64,000 bases of DNA from Garcia nutans (taxonomy: Eukaryota > Streptophyta > Magnoliopsida > Malpighiales > Euphorbiaceae), in contig CANTUV010000024.1 in assembly GCA_947685225.1 (NCBI GenBank), positions 15,332,001 through 15,396,000 of the forward strand, read 5' to 3'. The notes beneath the pieces are model-generated. The model did no database searches, had not been told where the DNA came from, and worked only from the letters and a program-made list of their open reading frames with translations. Of the stretch, positions 24,319-35,081 are shown piece by piece. The position numbers and the translations under genes were made by a program. Positions within the stretch are counted from its first letter, which is position 1; the number at the start of each line of letters is the position of its first letter.

Positions 24319-24496
24319 CCCTTAGCTGCTCCTTTGGGTTTGCCTTTTGTATTGCTAGGTAAACTCCGTTGCTGTCTTTCACTAAGTAACTTGGCAATTT
24401 GCACCATCATGTCTTCCAAATTTCCTTTACTTGGAGGAGCATCTTGTTGGTGTTGAGGCTACTGAAATCCAGGGGGATGTCCACCCCTACACCATC
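24319..24496 (-). pseudogene. Gag C-terminal fragment of element A
   Basis: Minus-strand translation gives GGHPPGFQ, an in-frame TAG, then NLEDMMVQIAKLLSERQQ, the coiled linker seen at the end of Athila gag proteins. A frame change occurs near 24335-24350, after which NPKEQLRAI runs up to the H insertion. The rest of A's gag, its leader and its 5' LTR are missing because B1 begins at 24497 and its far side has been lost. Confidence 0.8.
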
Positions 24497-24740
24497 TGTA
24501 GACCTTTAATATTTTACCCCAATTTAATGCGGTCCTAATTAAAGGATGCCAAAATAAATTTGATCCAACTTTAAATATTTAAACCTAGTTTATAATTTTT
24601 AAAGGAGTTGGTTTGGAATAAAGAGGCATAAATTCAATTGTAAAACCCTAAAATCAAGTGCAATTGGCCCAAATTAAATATTTTCGGTCCATAAGTTAAA
24701 AAAGGTAAGAATAATTTGAGTGAGGCTGGCCGGGGAGACA

Positions 24741-24949
24741 AGAGCATGCCTCATGTCTATCTGGCAGCCCAGATCAACATGAGGTTGGACTCATGTCGAC
24801 TTGGGCAAGCTAGGTCGACATGAGCATGCTTCATGTCGACCTTGGCAGCCCAAGGTCAACATGAGCATGCCTCATGTCGACCTAGGCAGCCCAAGGTAGA
24901 CATGAGGTTGGTCTCATGTCGACCTAGGGCAACCGGGTCGACATGAGGT
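24741..24949 (+). repeat. CATGTCGAC palindrome cluster in the LTR of B1
   Basis: Units of roughly 40 bp centred on inverted arms. At 24790-24824 CTCATGTCGAC and GTCGACATGAG are perfect 11-bp arms. At 24832-24863 the arms are 14 bp with one mismatch. Linkers are GGCAGCCC-like. Confidence 0.9.
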
Positions 24950-25738
24950 TGGATAAGTTTCCTAATTTAACTAGAATTTGTTTTAGGGATTGATTTATGT
25001 TAAGTTAAGGATTCTGAGTGAGGTTCGGCTATAAATATTAACATTTCAGAATTAAGAAAGGGAGGGAAACATTAACAAGGGAGAATTAACAGGAACAAGG
25101 GTTGGCAATTGAGATTAACAGAGGATTAAACCACAAAGCAGAAGACACGGCAACAAAGAGTGAAGAACAGCAGCAGCTTTTTGGAGAACAAAGGAAACCA
25201 CAAACAGAAATATTAAGACAACCAAAGAAGAAGGCAGAGTACATACTGTCTTCACATTGTTCATCCATAAATCAATTTAGAGGAACCAACGAACGAAGGT
25301 TTGATCTTTAATCATAAATTACTCATTATCCCAGTAGCTTTGTTTCTTTGATTAATAAAAACACGCATGCTGTAACTTTATCTTTGAAACATGCAGTACC
25401 TTGATCTTTAAACATGCAGTAAATTGATTTTTATTTCAATAACTTTAATCGTTTGCTTTAATTAACACATGGATCAGTTGATATTCATAGCCCTACTTGC
25501 ATGTTTCAAAAAAAATATATAACTATCCAGTAGCCTTGAGGATTTAAATTAATTTTTATAATTTATTTTGTTTACTTTAAATTCAAGAACCGTAGGTTAT
25601 TTTATTAAAACTCAAAACCTCAAACTATTTTTTATCCAAAAGCCTAAACCATTTCATTATCAAACTCCAAAATATTGATTATTTTTCCAAAACTTTAATT
25701 TATTTCTTCAAATCCAAAATTATGTTTTTTTTTAGGCA

Positions 25739-26060
25739 GTAAGTTAAATCCAGAAACCCTAATTCCAAAACCCTAGTTTTAAAAATCCTAATTCCAAAAC
25801 CCTAGTTTCCAAAACCCTAAAAAATCCTAATTTCAAAACCCTAATTATAAAACTTTAGTTTCTAAATCCCTAATTCTAAAATCCTAATTCATGAAGTTTG
25901 CTTAAAACCCTTACTAAACCTACCCTTTTTTAAGTCACAATAACATTATTTTCATAAAACATCCAAAATCTTAAATCTTTTAAACATCCAGTAACTATGT
26001 TATTGTTTTAAAATATTTCTCAAAACCTTAGTTATTGAGCATAAAACTCTAGAAACCCTA
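25739..26060 (+). repeat. AAACCCTAA (telo-box) rich stretch in the LTR of B1
   Basis: At least six AAACCCTA copies, including AAAACCCTAA and AAACCCTAAT, with many near variants (AAATCCTAAT). Related stretches are in B2's LTRs (about 31215-31270, 58236-58325) and, inverted, in D's LTR (about 59326-59560). Confidence 0.85.
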
Positions 26061-26224
26061 ATTAATGTATGAATCCCTAAAGTTAATATATTTACTATTT
26101 TATTTACATTGGATGAATGTTTATTATATATTTTGATTGATGTTTAATATCTCTGATTAATGATTTATTTATGATGAATGGTTATTTACTTTTATCGATT
26201 TATTTTGATTTCAGAATGTTGTAA

Positions 26225-26394
26225 GAGGTATGTTTCCACTTTGTAGGTACCTCATTAATTAATTTCTATGTAATTTAAATTGCTTTTATATTTTGGACCA
26301 ATGTAAAGGACATGTTTCCACCTTTCGGTGGGTGTCCTATTTAGTTTAGACATGAATGATGTAAGGACATGTTTCCATCCTCGGATGGGTGTCC
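26225..26394 (+). other. Three tandem TGTTTCC hairpins in the LTR of B1
   Basis: At 26225-26253 the outer stem is GAGGTA/TACCTC. At 26308-26337 it is GGACA/TGTCC with inner CCACC/GGTGG. At 26365-26394 it is GGACA/TGTCC with inner CCATC/GATGG. All share TGTTTCC on the 5' side. Confidence 0.85.
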
Positions 26395-26521
26395 ATTTAT
26401 TTACTTTGTTTGGACATTTTTTTGATTTTAATATAATGATGTTTTATTTTAATTGTTGAATGTAATATGGATAATATTGTTATACTTAAGAATTTTATAA
26501 TATTAAGACTTGCAAAGGAGG

Positions 26522-26539
26522 CCGGTTCCAATGAACCGG
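26522..26539 (+). other. CCGGTTC/GAACCGG hairpin with CAAT loop
   Basis: A seven-bp stem near the LTR 3' third. The same GGTTC-CAAT-GAACC core is in B2 (31840-31853) and on the minus strand in D (29844-29859). Confidence 0.85.
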
Positions 26540-26784
26540 GCATTGTGGGGGTGCTGGGCCATTTCTCACCTTCCCCACACGTACCCAACTTTTTGAACCC
26601 ATTAGGGGGTTGGGGATTCCTTAGAAATTGAGTCATCCACCCCTTTATTTTTCCCAACCTGTCCGGGTGGCGACTCCATTTTCTCCGGGTTTAGACCCAT
26701 GTTCTCTAAGGCCGTGAGCCTAAACAGTGCCGAAGTCGCAAGAACCATTCCACCAGGAGTGGGTGCAAAAATTTCCGCTAACAG

Positions 26785-26802
26785 TGGTGACTCTACTGAG
26801 GA
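26785..26802 (+). other. Primer binding site of B1 (decayed)
   Basis: TGGTGACTCTACTGAGGA, one base inside the LTR end. It is a mutated form of TGGCGACTCCACTGGGGA at 32099. Tat/Ogre elements are reported to use an Arg tRNA; I did not check this match. Confidence 0.75.
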
Positions 26803-27882
26803 TAAGAGAAGTTGGTTCCATTGGTCTTTTTATTATTCTATTCTTTCTTATCATTATATTATCCATTGCATCATATTAGATTTGCATCATGTGCGTGAGT
26901 TAGGACACTCGTGTTACCCGTGTTGTGTTATGTGAGGGATACCATATTTTCACTCAAGGTATGGAGACCGAGCATGGCATAACCACTCATAGCCTCATAC
27001 CATTTGGTATATACTTGCTATGGGAAGCAAAGCCTTTTAACCCAAAGACTAAAGTTCATGTAATTGGCCTAGTTACTTTCCTTAGGTTTTTACCCCAAAT
27101 GCATGTTGTTTGACTATGGTTAATTTGTCTTGGCTTAAATCATGGCTTATTTGGTTTGTTCTTTTTTCTAATATGACCTAAGTACATTATAAGCTCAATA
27201 TAAATTTTTCTTTAAAGTCCAAAAGACCAAAGTAATTTTAAAAATTTTTTAAGATGGTCTTTGGACATAAAACTTTTCTAAAATCAAATCAAAAATTCTT
27301 TTGCTCATAACCTAAATACTAAGCCTAAAATCCATTTTTCCTAAAATCTTTTTACAATGGGCTTAGAAACAAAATTATTTTCATCTAACCCTTTCTTACA
27401 AAGAGCTTGCAAAAATATTTAGGTCAATTATGAAATACCAAAAATCAATTGTGAGCCTAGTTTATACGAAGAAATAATTAATCATGGGCTTGTTTTTGGC
27501 ATGAATCATTAGTTACTTTTTCAAGTGAGAAATCTATTTATAATAAACCTCTTAATTTAGTTTTAATCCAATATAGCATAAAAGCTACTATAGTTGGTTG
27601 AATTAGTTAAAACCTAATTAATGGGAATTATTATGAACTGATTTCCATTTTCGAAAATATAACTATTGGTGGAGACGTTCGAGGCAAATATTTGAAAACA
27701 ACGTACCCCATGTTGGGTTTTTGTTAACCATATACCTAGGAAAAGAGACTCGCTATTCGTGAGTGGATGTTATAAGGTTGGAAGGAACATCCTATTTATC
27801 CTTGTTTGTTAATTGTTCGTGAATACATGCATACATACATATATTTGCATCTCATATCATTAATCCTCTCTGGCTCACATCC
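26803..27882 (+). other. Leader of element B1 (no gene)
   Basis: AT-rich untranslated leader. It aligns closely with B2's leader (32117-33162) and, as reverse complement, with D's leader (28997-29610). Short open frames here have no counterpart in B2 and are not genes. Confidence 0.8.
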
Positions 27883-28996
27883 ATGGATTATGATAGTTCA
27901 AAAGCATATGACAATTCGACCTATGCCGGAAGCGAAGAATCTAGCAATGACTCAATCACTTGCTCACCAAAAGCAATGGAGCCCGATCAAATTCAAAGAA
28001 TGGTGGATGATGCCCTCAATGCCAAGATGGAAGAAATAAAAGAGGCCCTAGCTGAGACCATGAAGAACCAATTGGCTGCGATTTTAGGAAATCATGCCAA
28101 AGCATCTGCTAGCACCAAGAAGCCAAATGACAAAGGGGAGGCTAAGGTTGGTGAAATGGTTTTTGCTGATGATAAGGTGATCATTGATGATGATGATTAG
28201 GCTCAATACTTCCAAGATCCTTAAGACAAAAAGGAGCCGAAGATTCTTGAGAAGGCAACTATTGAAAAGATCGAGACGTCTGATGTCTAAAAAATGATTG
28301 CAGATTTGGAAAAGAAATTTGAGAAGAAGCTGAAAACCAAAGAAATGTCTGAGATAGATAAACTATTTGAACAAGATAAGGAGGTCCCTTATAAGTTCAA
28401 GATGCCATCCTTTACAAAGTTCAATGGTACTATAAAACCCCATCTCCATGTGAAGCAGTACATCACTGCCATGTAGTCTACCTGAGCTACTAAAACTCAA
28501 ACTCTGAGATATTTCATGTTCTCATTGGACCCTATTGTCCAAAATTGGTTCAACACCTTGGAGGAAAGTACTCAAAAAGATTGGGACATGCTATATAAGG
28601 CTTTCATTAAGCAATATGGGTATAATGTCGAGCTTGAAGTTACCTTAATGGAAGTTGAGTCCATTAGACAAAGGCCAAATGAGAATTTTATGGACTATGT
28701 GAAAAGGTGGAGAAATAAGGTTGCTTTGCTCAAGAAAAGGGCTGATGAATCTGATCAAATAAGGATGATCGTGAGAGGTGTCCTGCCCAATCTCCGTGAA
28801 AGGATGTCTCACACCCTTATAATGGATTTCAAAGATCTTCTCCAAGCTGGTCTGCAAATTAAAGAATGGGAAAGGGAGAAGAACCGCTTTTCAATAAGAA
28901 AGAATGAGAAAGGGAATTATCAGCCTAGCAATCAAAGTACATAAAAGGAAGCTGATGTTAATGCCACTAATGAAGGAGGAATGAGGCAGTTTCTTT
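27883..28996 (+). pseudogene. Gag of element B1 (broken, truncated)
   Basis: ATG at 27883 opens MDYDSSKAYDNS; the first segment runs to the stop at 28200 and includes an acidic/lysine-rich coiled stretch (NAKMEEIKEALAETMKN). Further stops lie near 28223, 28290 and 28474. The conserved gag core is in the pieces 28294-28476 and 28516-28944: KFKMPSFTKFNGT, HLHVKQYI, WFNTLEES, DYVKRWRNKVALLKKR. Sequence ends at GMRQFL near 28996, where D's inverted leader starts. Compared with B2's gag it lacks the C-terminal 'CEFHQTQRHQ' region. Confidence 0.85.
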
Positions 28997-29610
28997 AAGA
29001 AAAGGTTTTATTTTTAGATGAAGTGAAAAAATTGTTTTGTTTAAAAGTCCATGAAAATATTTTAGAAAACAAATGAATTTTAGGCTTTGCTCTTAGGCTA
29101 TGAGGTGAAAAATAATTTTTTGATCCATTTTTAAAAGTTTTTATGTTCAAAGACCATCTTGAAAAGTTTTAAAAATAGTCTTGGTATTTTGGATCTTAAA
29201 GGAAAAAATTATTTTTGAGCTTACAATATAGGTAGGTCATATTAGAAAAAAGAACAAATCAAATAAGCCATGATTTAAATCAAGATAAATTAACCATAGT
29301 CAAACAACAAGCATTTGGGGGTAAAAACCTAAGGAAAATAACTAGGTCAATTACATAAGCTTAAGACCTTGGGTTAAAAGGTTTTTGGCTCCCATAGCAA
29401 GTATATACCAAAAGGTACAAGGCTATGAGTAGTTATGCCATGCTCAATCTCAATACATTGAGTGAAAGTATGGTATCCCTTACATAACAAAACACGGGTA
29501 ACACGGACGTCATAACTCATGCACACAATGTAATCTAAATAATGCAATGAACAATTTCATAATAAGAAAGAATAAAATAATATAAACACCAATGTAATCA
29601 ACTTCTCTTA
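28997..29610 (-). other. Leader of element D (partial)
   Basis: The reverse complement aligns with the leaders of B1 and B2, beginning at the CTTCATCTAAAA block that follows 32640 in B2. No gene. Its gag and all downstream parts are absent. Confidence 0.85.
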
Positions 29611-29628
29611 TCCCCAGTAGAGTCGCCA
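29611..29628 (-). other. Primer binding site of element D
   Basis: The minus strand reads TGGCGACTCTACTGGGGA one base inside the LTR end. Confidence 0.8.
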
Positions 29629-29629
29629 T

Positions 29630-30024
29630 TGTGAGCGGGGATTTTCTCTCCCACTCCCATGTAGAATGGTTCTTGTGACTTCGGCACTGTTAGGCTTGGG
29701 ACCTTAGAGAACGTGGGCCTAAACCTAGAGAAAAAGAAAGGAGTGGATGACTTGATTCCTAAGGAATTTCCAACCTCCTATTGGGTTTGAAAAGTTGGGT
29801 ATGCATGGGGAAGGTGAGAATGACCCAACACTCCCATAACGCTCGGTTCATTGGAACCGACCTCCTTTTTAGGTCTTAATATTATAAAATTCTTAGTTAA
29901 TATGATATCATCCATAATACATACAATAATAAGAATAAATATCCACTTTTATTATGAAAATGTATCCTTTACATTGATCAAAAACTTAAAATAAATCAAA
30001 TTACATGAGAATCAACACGCGAGG
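29630..30024 (-). repeat. Element D LTR, 3' part (split by B2)
   Basis: Minus-strand LTR ending ..CGCTCACA at 29630. It stops at GAGG (30024), where B2 begins, and resumes at 59132. It contains the GGTTC-CAAT-GAACC hairpin (29844-29859). Only traces of the second and third TGTTTCC hairpins remain. Confidence 0.88.
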
Positions 30025-30358
30025 TGTAGACTCTTAATTTTTTACCAAGTCCAGTCCAAAGATTTTAAAACAGCCCCAAATAATTTTTATAATATTATTT
30101 AAATTTTATTATTTATTATTTATTTTAATAATATAATATTTATTTTAATAATATTTATTATTTGTTTTTTTAAATATAATATTATTATAATAAAATAACA
30201 TTTATTATTTATTATTTATTTTATTTTTTAATAATATAATTAATTATAAATATTTTAAATATTATGATTTTAATAGTAAAAATAAAAAATAAAAATATAT
30301 ACATATAGAAATGATAAAGAATAGAAAATAAAAATTCGAACAGTCGAATCAGTGTGTG

Positions 30359-30590
30359 GTGCGCGACGGCAGGCCTGCGGCGAATTGGTGCACCAAAGGC
30401 CAATTTGCTCTAGGCATGCCTGCGGAGAATTGAGGATCCTTGCCAGCCTGCGACGCTTGCAGGCAATTCGTGCGAAGCTGCGGGGCCTTGTCTCGCTAAT
30501 CCTCGTAAGCAATTTGCGGGAAGTTGCAAGCCTCGTCTCCCCAATCCTCGCCAGTCCACAGCAATCTTTGCAGGCCCAACAGTACGCCTC
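30359..30590 (+). repeat. GC-rich inverted-repeat block in the 5' LTR of B2
   Basis: An abrupt GC-rich island in AT-rich surroundings, made of GCCTGCGG, GCAATTTGC and CAATTCGTGCG blocks repeated in both orientations. The partner block is 57388-57620. Confidence 0.85.
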
Positions 30591-31535
30591 GCTAGCTCTC
30601 ACAATTTTTCGACCAAACCTTATTTCATTTGGTTTCAAAATTTTATTTCCTAAATAATTTTATTTCCTTAATAGTTTTATTTTCCTAACCAATTAGTATT
30701 AGGTTTTTATTTTTTTATAAATACTACATTACAATATTTACAGAAGGACTTTAGATTTTTTTTTGGATGAGGGAGAAATTTCTTAAAAGAGGCAGAGAGT
30801 TTTTTTTTTTTGACAGAGGAAGTCTCTCAAACTTTGGACAATTTTCAATAAAAAGATTTTTGCAAAAGACAACAATCAAGGCAGCCAACAAGTGGTGATT
30901 GTCTTGGTGATTAGCTGCTACAAAATTTTCATCTAACAATTTTGGTAGAGCCTTCAAACATAGGTATGTTTATCTAACTTTGTTCATCAAAAATCATCTT
31001 CATCCATTAGTCATTGATCAATTAAAATTGATGAATAATAACTCTCAAAACTTATGCAGTAATTCAATAAAAACCAACGGACATATTTTCTAATTTTTCA
31101 AGACATAATAGGCTCACTCTTTTAATGTATCACAGTAGATATTATTTTTTTAATTGCAAAACTTTAATTTTATTTTCATAAAAATCCCAATCCAAATTCA
31201 TTTAAAATCTCAAAACCCTAATTGCATATGTTTTAGCCCTAAACCCTAATTTAATTAATCTAAACCCTATTATTTTCTTAGAACTACAAAACCTTTATTT
31301 TTCTAAAAACCACAACAGCCTAAGTATTTTAAGTAATAATAATAATTATGTTATTTAAGAAACCTTAAGTTGATACATAAACCTAAACTTGCATCTTTAT
31401 TTGCTTCATCATTAAATGAATATTTATTATATATTTTGATTAGTGATTTATTTATATCCTTGATGAATGATTTATTTACGATGAATGGTTGGTTGGTTAT
31501 TTTTATTGATTTGTTTTGATTTTAAAACATTGTAA

Positions 31536-31715
31536 GAGGTATGTTTCCATGTTTTGGGTACCTCATGTATTGAGCATCATGTAATTTAATTTATTTCAAG
31601 CTTTGGATCAATGCAAAGGATGTGTTTCCACCAATTGGTGGGTATCCTATTTTATTTATCTTCTTTTGGACATTGGACAATTGTAAAGGCATATTTCCAT
31701 CCATGGATGGATGCC
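31536..31715 (+). other. Three tandem TGTTTCC hairpins in the 5' LTR of B2
   Basis: Outer stems GAGGTA/TACCTC, GGAT/ATCC and GGCA/TGCC; inner stems CCACC/GGTGG and CCATC/GATGG. The loop-side TGTTTCC is kept (TATTTCC in the third). The outer stems differ from B1 on both strands together. Confidence 0.85.
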
Positions 31716-32098
31716 TATTTGTTTGTTTTGTTTGAACATTATTGTGATTTTAATAAAGTATTTGTTTATTATTGCATGTATTATGGATAAAGTCATTATA
31801 TTCAAGAATTTTGTAATACTAAGACCTAAAAAGGAGGCTGGTTCCAATGAACCGGGCGTTGTGGGTATGTTGGGTCATTCTCACCTTCTCCACATGTACC
31901 CAACTTTCTAAACCAATTAGCGGGTTAGGATTCCTTAGCAATCGAGTTATCCACCCCTTTCTTTTTCCCGGCCTGTTCGGGTGGCAACTGCATTTTCTTC
32001 AGGTTTAGGCTCAGGTTCTATAAGATCCCGAGCCTAACGGTGCTGAAGTCTCAAGAACCATTCAACTCGAGAGTGGGGGCAAAAATTTCCACTCACAG

Positions 32099-32116
32099 TG
32101 GCGACTCCACTGGGGA
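32099..32116 (+). other. Primer binding site of B2
   Basis: TGGCGACTCCACTGGGGA, one base after the LTR end. Confidence 0.85.
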
Positions 32117-33162
32117 TAAGAGAAGTTGATTTCATTGGTCTTTATATTATTTTATTCTTTCTTATTATGATATTGTCCATTGCATCATTTAGTTTTCATT
32201 ATGTGCATGAGTTAGGACACGGATGTTACCCGTGTTGTGTCATGTAAGGGATACCATACTTTAATTCAAGGTATGGAGATCAAGCTTGGCATAACCACTC
32301 ATAGCCTTGTACCATTTGGTATATAGTTGCCATGGGAACCTAAAACTTTCCAACCCAAAGACTTAAGCTCATGTAATTGACCTAGTTACTATCCTTAGGT
32401 TTTTGCCCCAAATGCTTGTTATTTGACTATGATTAATATATCTTGGTTTAAAACTATGGCTTTTTTGGTTTATTCTTTTTCTAATATGACCTACCTATAT
32501 TGTAAGCTCAAAAATAATTCTTTTCCTCTAACATTGAAAGACCAAAATTATTTTTAAAATTTTCAAGAAGGTCTTTGGACATTAAAACCTTTCAAGTATG
32601 GGTCAAAAATCTTTTTACACCTTATGGCCCAAACAAACAAAATAATTTTTCACTTCATCTAAAATTACAACCTTTTTCTTAAAAAGAGCTTACAAATATT
32701 TAGGCCAATTACGAAATACAAAAAATTAATTGTGAACCTAGTTTATACCAATAATTATTAATCATGGGCTTGTTTCTGGCATTAATCATTAGTTACTTTT
32801 TTCTAAATAAGAAATCTATTTATGATAAAACCTCTTAATTTATTTTTAATCCAATATAGCATAAAAGCTATTTTAGTTGAGATTCAATGGATTAAAGCTT
32901 AATTAATGGGAATTATCATGAACCAACTTCTATATTAGAAAATGCAACTATTGGTTAAACCGTCTGAGGGAGCATTTCGAAAATAAAATATCTCATGTTG
33001 GTATTTTGTTGACTATATACCTTGGAAAAGGGACTCATCGTTCATGTGTGAAAGTTATAAGTTTGGAAGGAACATCCTAATTATCTTTGTTTGTTTATTG
33101 TTTGTGCATACATGCATACACACATTACATGACATATCATTAATTCTTTCTGGCTCTTAGAC
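32117..33162 (+). other. Leader of element B2 (no gene)
   Basis: AT-rich untranslated leader aligned with that of B1 throughout. No supported ORF. Confidence 0.8.
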
Positions 33163-34614
33163 CTGGAGTGTAGTAGCTCAAGAGCATACGACAAGCCCAC
33201 CTATACCAGTGACATTGAATCCAGCAGCTACTTAATTACTTTCTCACCAAAAATAATGGAGCCCGAAAAAATTCAATGAATGGTGGACGACACCCTCAAT
33301 GCCAAGATGGAAGAACTAAAGGAGGCCCTAGCTGAGACCATGAAGAACCAATTGGCCGCAATTTTGGGGAACACTGCTGAGACATCTACAAGTACTAAGA
33401 AGCCAAAAGATAAAGGGAAGGTTAGGGTCAGTGAAGTCGCCTTTGATGATGATAAGGTAATGATTAATGATGGCGACTGAGCTCAATACCTCCAAGATTT
33501 GCAAGACAGGAAGAAAAGAGACAAAGGTGGTGGAAAGAGCAACTATAGAAAAGACTAAAACATCTAATGTTGAGAAGTTAATTGCTGATTTAGAAAAGAA
33601 ATTTGAAAAGAAGTTTAAAACTGAAGAAATGTCTAAAGTTGACAAGTTATTCGAACAAGATGAGGAGGTCCCTTATAAGTTCAAGATGCCTTCCTTCGCT
33701 GGGTACAACGATACTGGAAATCCCCACTTGCATGTTAAGCAGTACATCACTACCATGCAGTCTGTCAGAGCTACAAAGGCTCAAACTCTGAGGTATTTCA
33801 TGCTCTTATTATATCCTATTGTGCAAAATTGGTTCAATATCTTAGAAGAAAGTACCCAAAAAGATTGGGACATGTTGTACAAAGCCTTCATTCAATGGTA
33901 TGGGTATAATATCAAGCTGAAAGTTACCTTAATGGAAGTTGAGTCCATTAGAAAAAGACCAAATAAAAATTTTGTGGACTATGTGAAGAGGTGGAGAAAT
34001 AAGGCTGCATTGCTCAAGAAGAGGCCTAGTCAGTCAGATTAAATCAGACTGATTATGAGAGGGGTGCTACCTAATCTCTGTGAAAAGCTGTCTCACACCA
34101 TTATAAGGGACTTCAATGATCTTCTCCAAGCTGGCTTGCAAATCAAAGAATAGGAAAGAGAGAAGAATTATTTTTCTACAAAATGAAATTATCAGTCTGG
34201 TAATCAAAGTACACATAAAGAAGTCGATATCAATACAACTGGTCAAGCAAATAGAAGACAATTTTTAGATCTGGGGAAGCCTTTGTCTTGGGTTTTTAAC
34301 AAGCTACAAAAGAAGGGACTACTACAGCCATTGGCCCCTCGACCTTTGCCAAATCCTTTACCCCTAAAATTTGATACTAAATCCTTTTGTGAATTTCATC
34401 AGACTCAAAGACATCAGAGGGATATTGCTTGTGACTAAAACATGAGATTCAAAATTTGATTAATAGTGGAAAGTTGCCTAAACCTAACAAGCCCAACACA
34501 AAAAGCAATCCTTTGCCTGAATTTGAAAGAATGCCACCACTAGCAACCTTCGTGGTAGGAAGAGGATTGGAGGAAGATTTTGTCTTATCCTCTTTCCAAG
34601 AGAAAAGTACTTAA
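33163..34614 (+). pseudogene. Gag of element B2 (broken)
   Basis: Alignment with B1 shows the original start codon as CTG at 33163. The frame has a TGA at 33277, then open pieces 33280-33480 and 33467-34042. The core is well kept: YKFKMPSFAGYNDTG, HLHVKQYITTM, WFNILEES, DYVKRWRNKAALL. After the stop at about 34040 the minor C-terminal part includes FCEFHQTQRHQ, a decayed form of the C/H-rich motif of Tat/Ogre gag, and EFERMPPLATFVVGRGLEEDF before a stop at 34612-34614. Frame changes and stops make it non-coding. It would have been the particle protein. Confidence 0.85.
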
Positions 34615-35076
34615 GAAGAAACTCAATGAACTTCCCGTAGCTTGAATGTTGATCTTCTATTTTGCTTTCTTTAAATATTTAATTTGAACAATTATGTTTT
34701 TCAAATTAAGAATTATTTGAATAAATTATTTTTATCAAAATTTTTGTTGGTATTTGTTCATTTTGGTGCTCAACCAATGACGAGTCTAGCTTGATGTTTA
34801 TAAATTAGTTTATCTATACATCATAATTGACTTTACTAGGTGAGGAAATTATTCTATGGTATTGAGTTGTGTATGCTTACTTAGAGAGGGCTTCGGCATA
34901 ATTACCTTTGTCTAAATCCTAGTCAGTCTTAGAACATGCTTTGATAAACTTTTGAGCCGAAATTGAACTCTGCTTATTTAAGGGAGAGATGATCTAGGCA
35001 TTATTTGACGAACCAACAACTAGTATCCACCTAATTAAATATCAATCCCTAATTGTCCCTTTGAGCCTTCATGAAA
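34615..35076 (+). other. B2 internal sequence after gag (no gene)
   Basis: AT-rich, no recognised domain. It ends at the TTTTA duplication of element G and resumes at 41816. Confidence 0.7.
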
Positions 35077-35081
35077 TTTTA
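35077..35081. repeat. Target-site duplication TTTTA (left) of element G
   Basis: Matches TTTTA at 41811-41815. Confidence 0.93.

Larger units (their letters stand above)
24497..26783 (+). repeat. LTR of element B1 (2287 bp)
   Basis: Starts TGTAGACCTTTAAT and ends CCGCTAACA. Homologous, though diverged, to the LTRs at 30025-32097 and 57041-59131 and to D's LTR on the other strand, most clearly in the last 600 bp. It holds a palindrome cluster, AAACCCTAA boxes and three TGTTTCC hairpins. Confidence 0.9.
24497..28996 (+). mobile_element. Element B1: 5' half of a Tat/Ogre-like element
   Basis: A complete LTR (24497-26783), primer site, leader and gag pseudogene, cut off at about 28996, where inverted leader sequence of element D begins. 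It has inserted in the gag of A (left flank CCATC). No 3' LTR or right duplication is found, so the downstream half was deleted. Confidence 0.85.
30025..32097 (+). repeat. 5' LTR of B2 (2073 bp)
   Basis: Contains a very AT-rich start, a GC-rich palindromic block (30359-30590), telo-boxes, and the TGTTTCC hairpins at 31536-31564, 31618-31647 and 31688-31715. Confidence 0.93.

Noticed and set aside
25086..25311. Overlapping 60- and 69-residue open frames in B1's LTR
   Set aside because: Within the LTR, on opposite strands and not present in the LTRs of B2.
25739..26060. Interstitial telomere repeat
   Set aside because: The AAACCCTAA units are spaced and irregular, not a continuous (CCCTAAA)n tract. 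Better described as a telo-box cluster.
30270..30657. 122- and 101-residue frames in B2's 5' LTR, with similar ones at 57280-57717
   Set aside because: They are produced by the GC-rich palindromic block. The frames are not conserved between the two LTRs.
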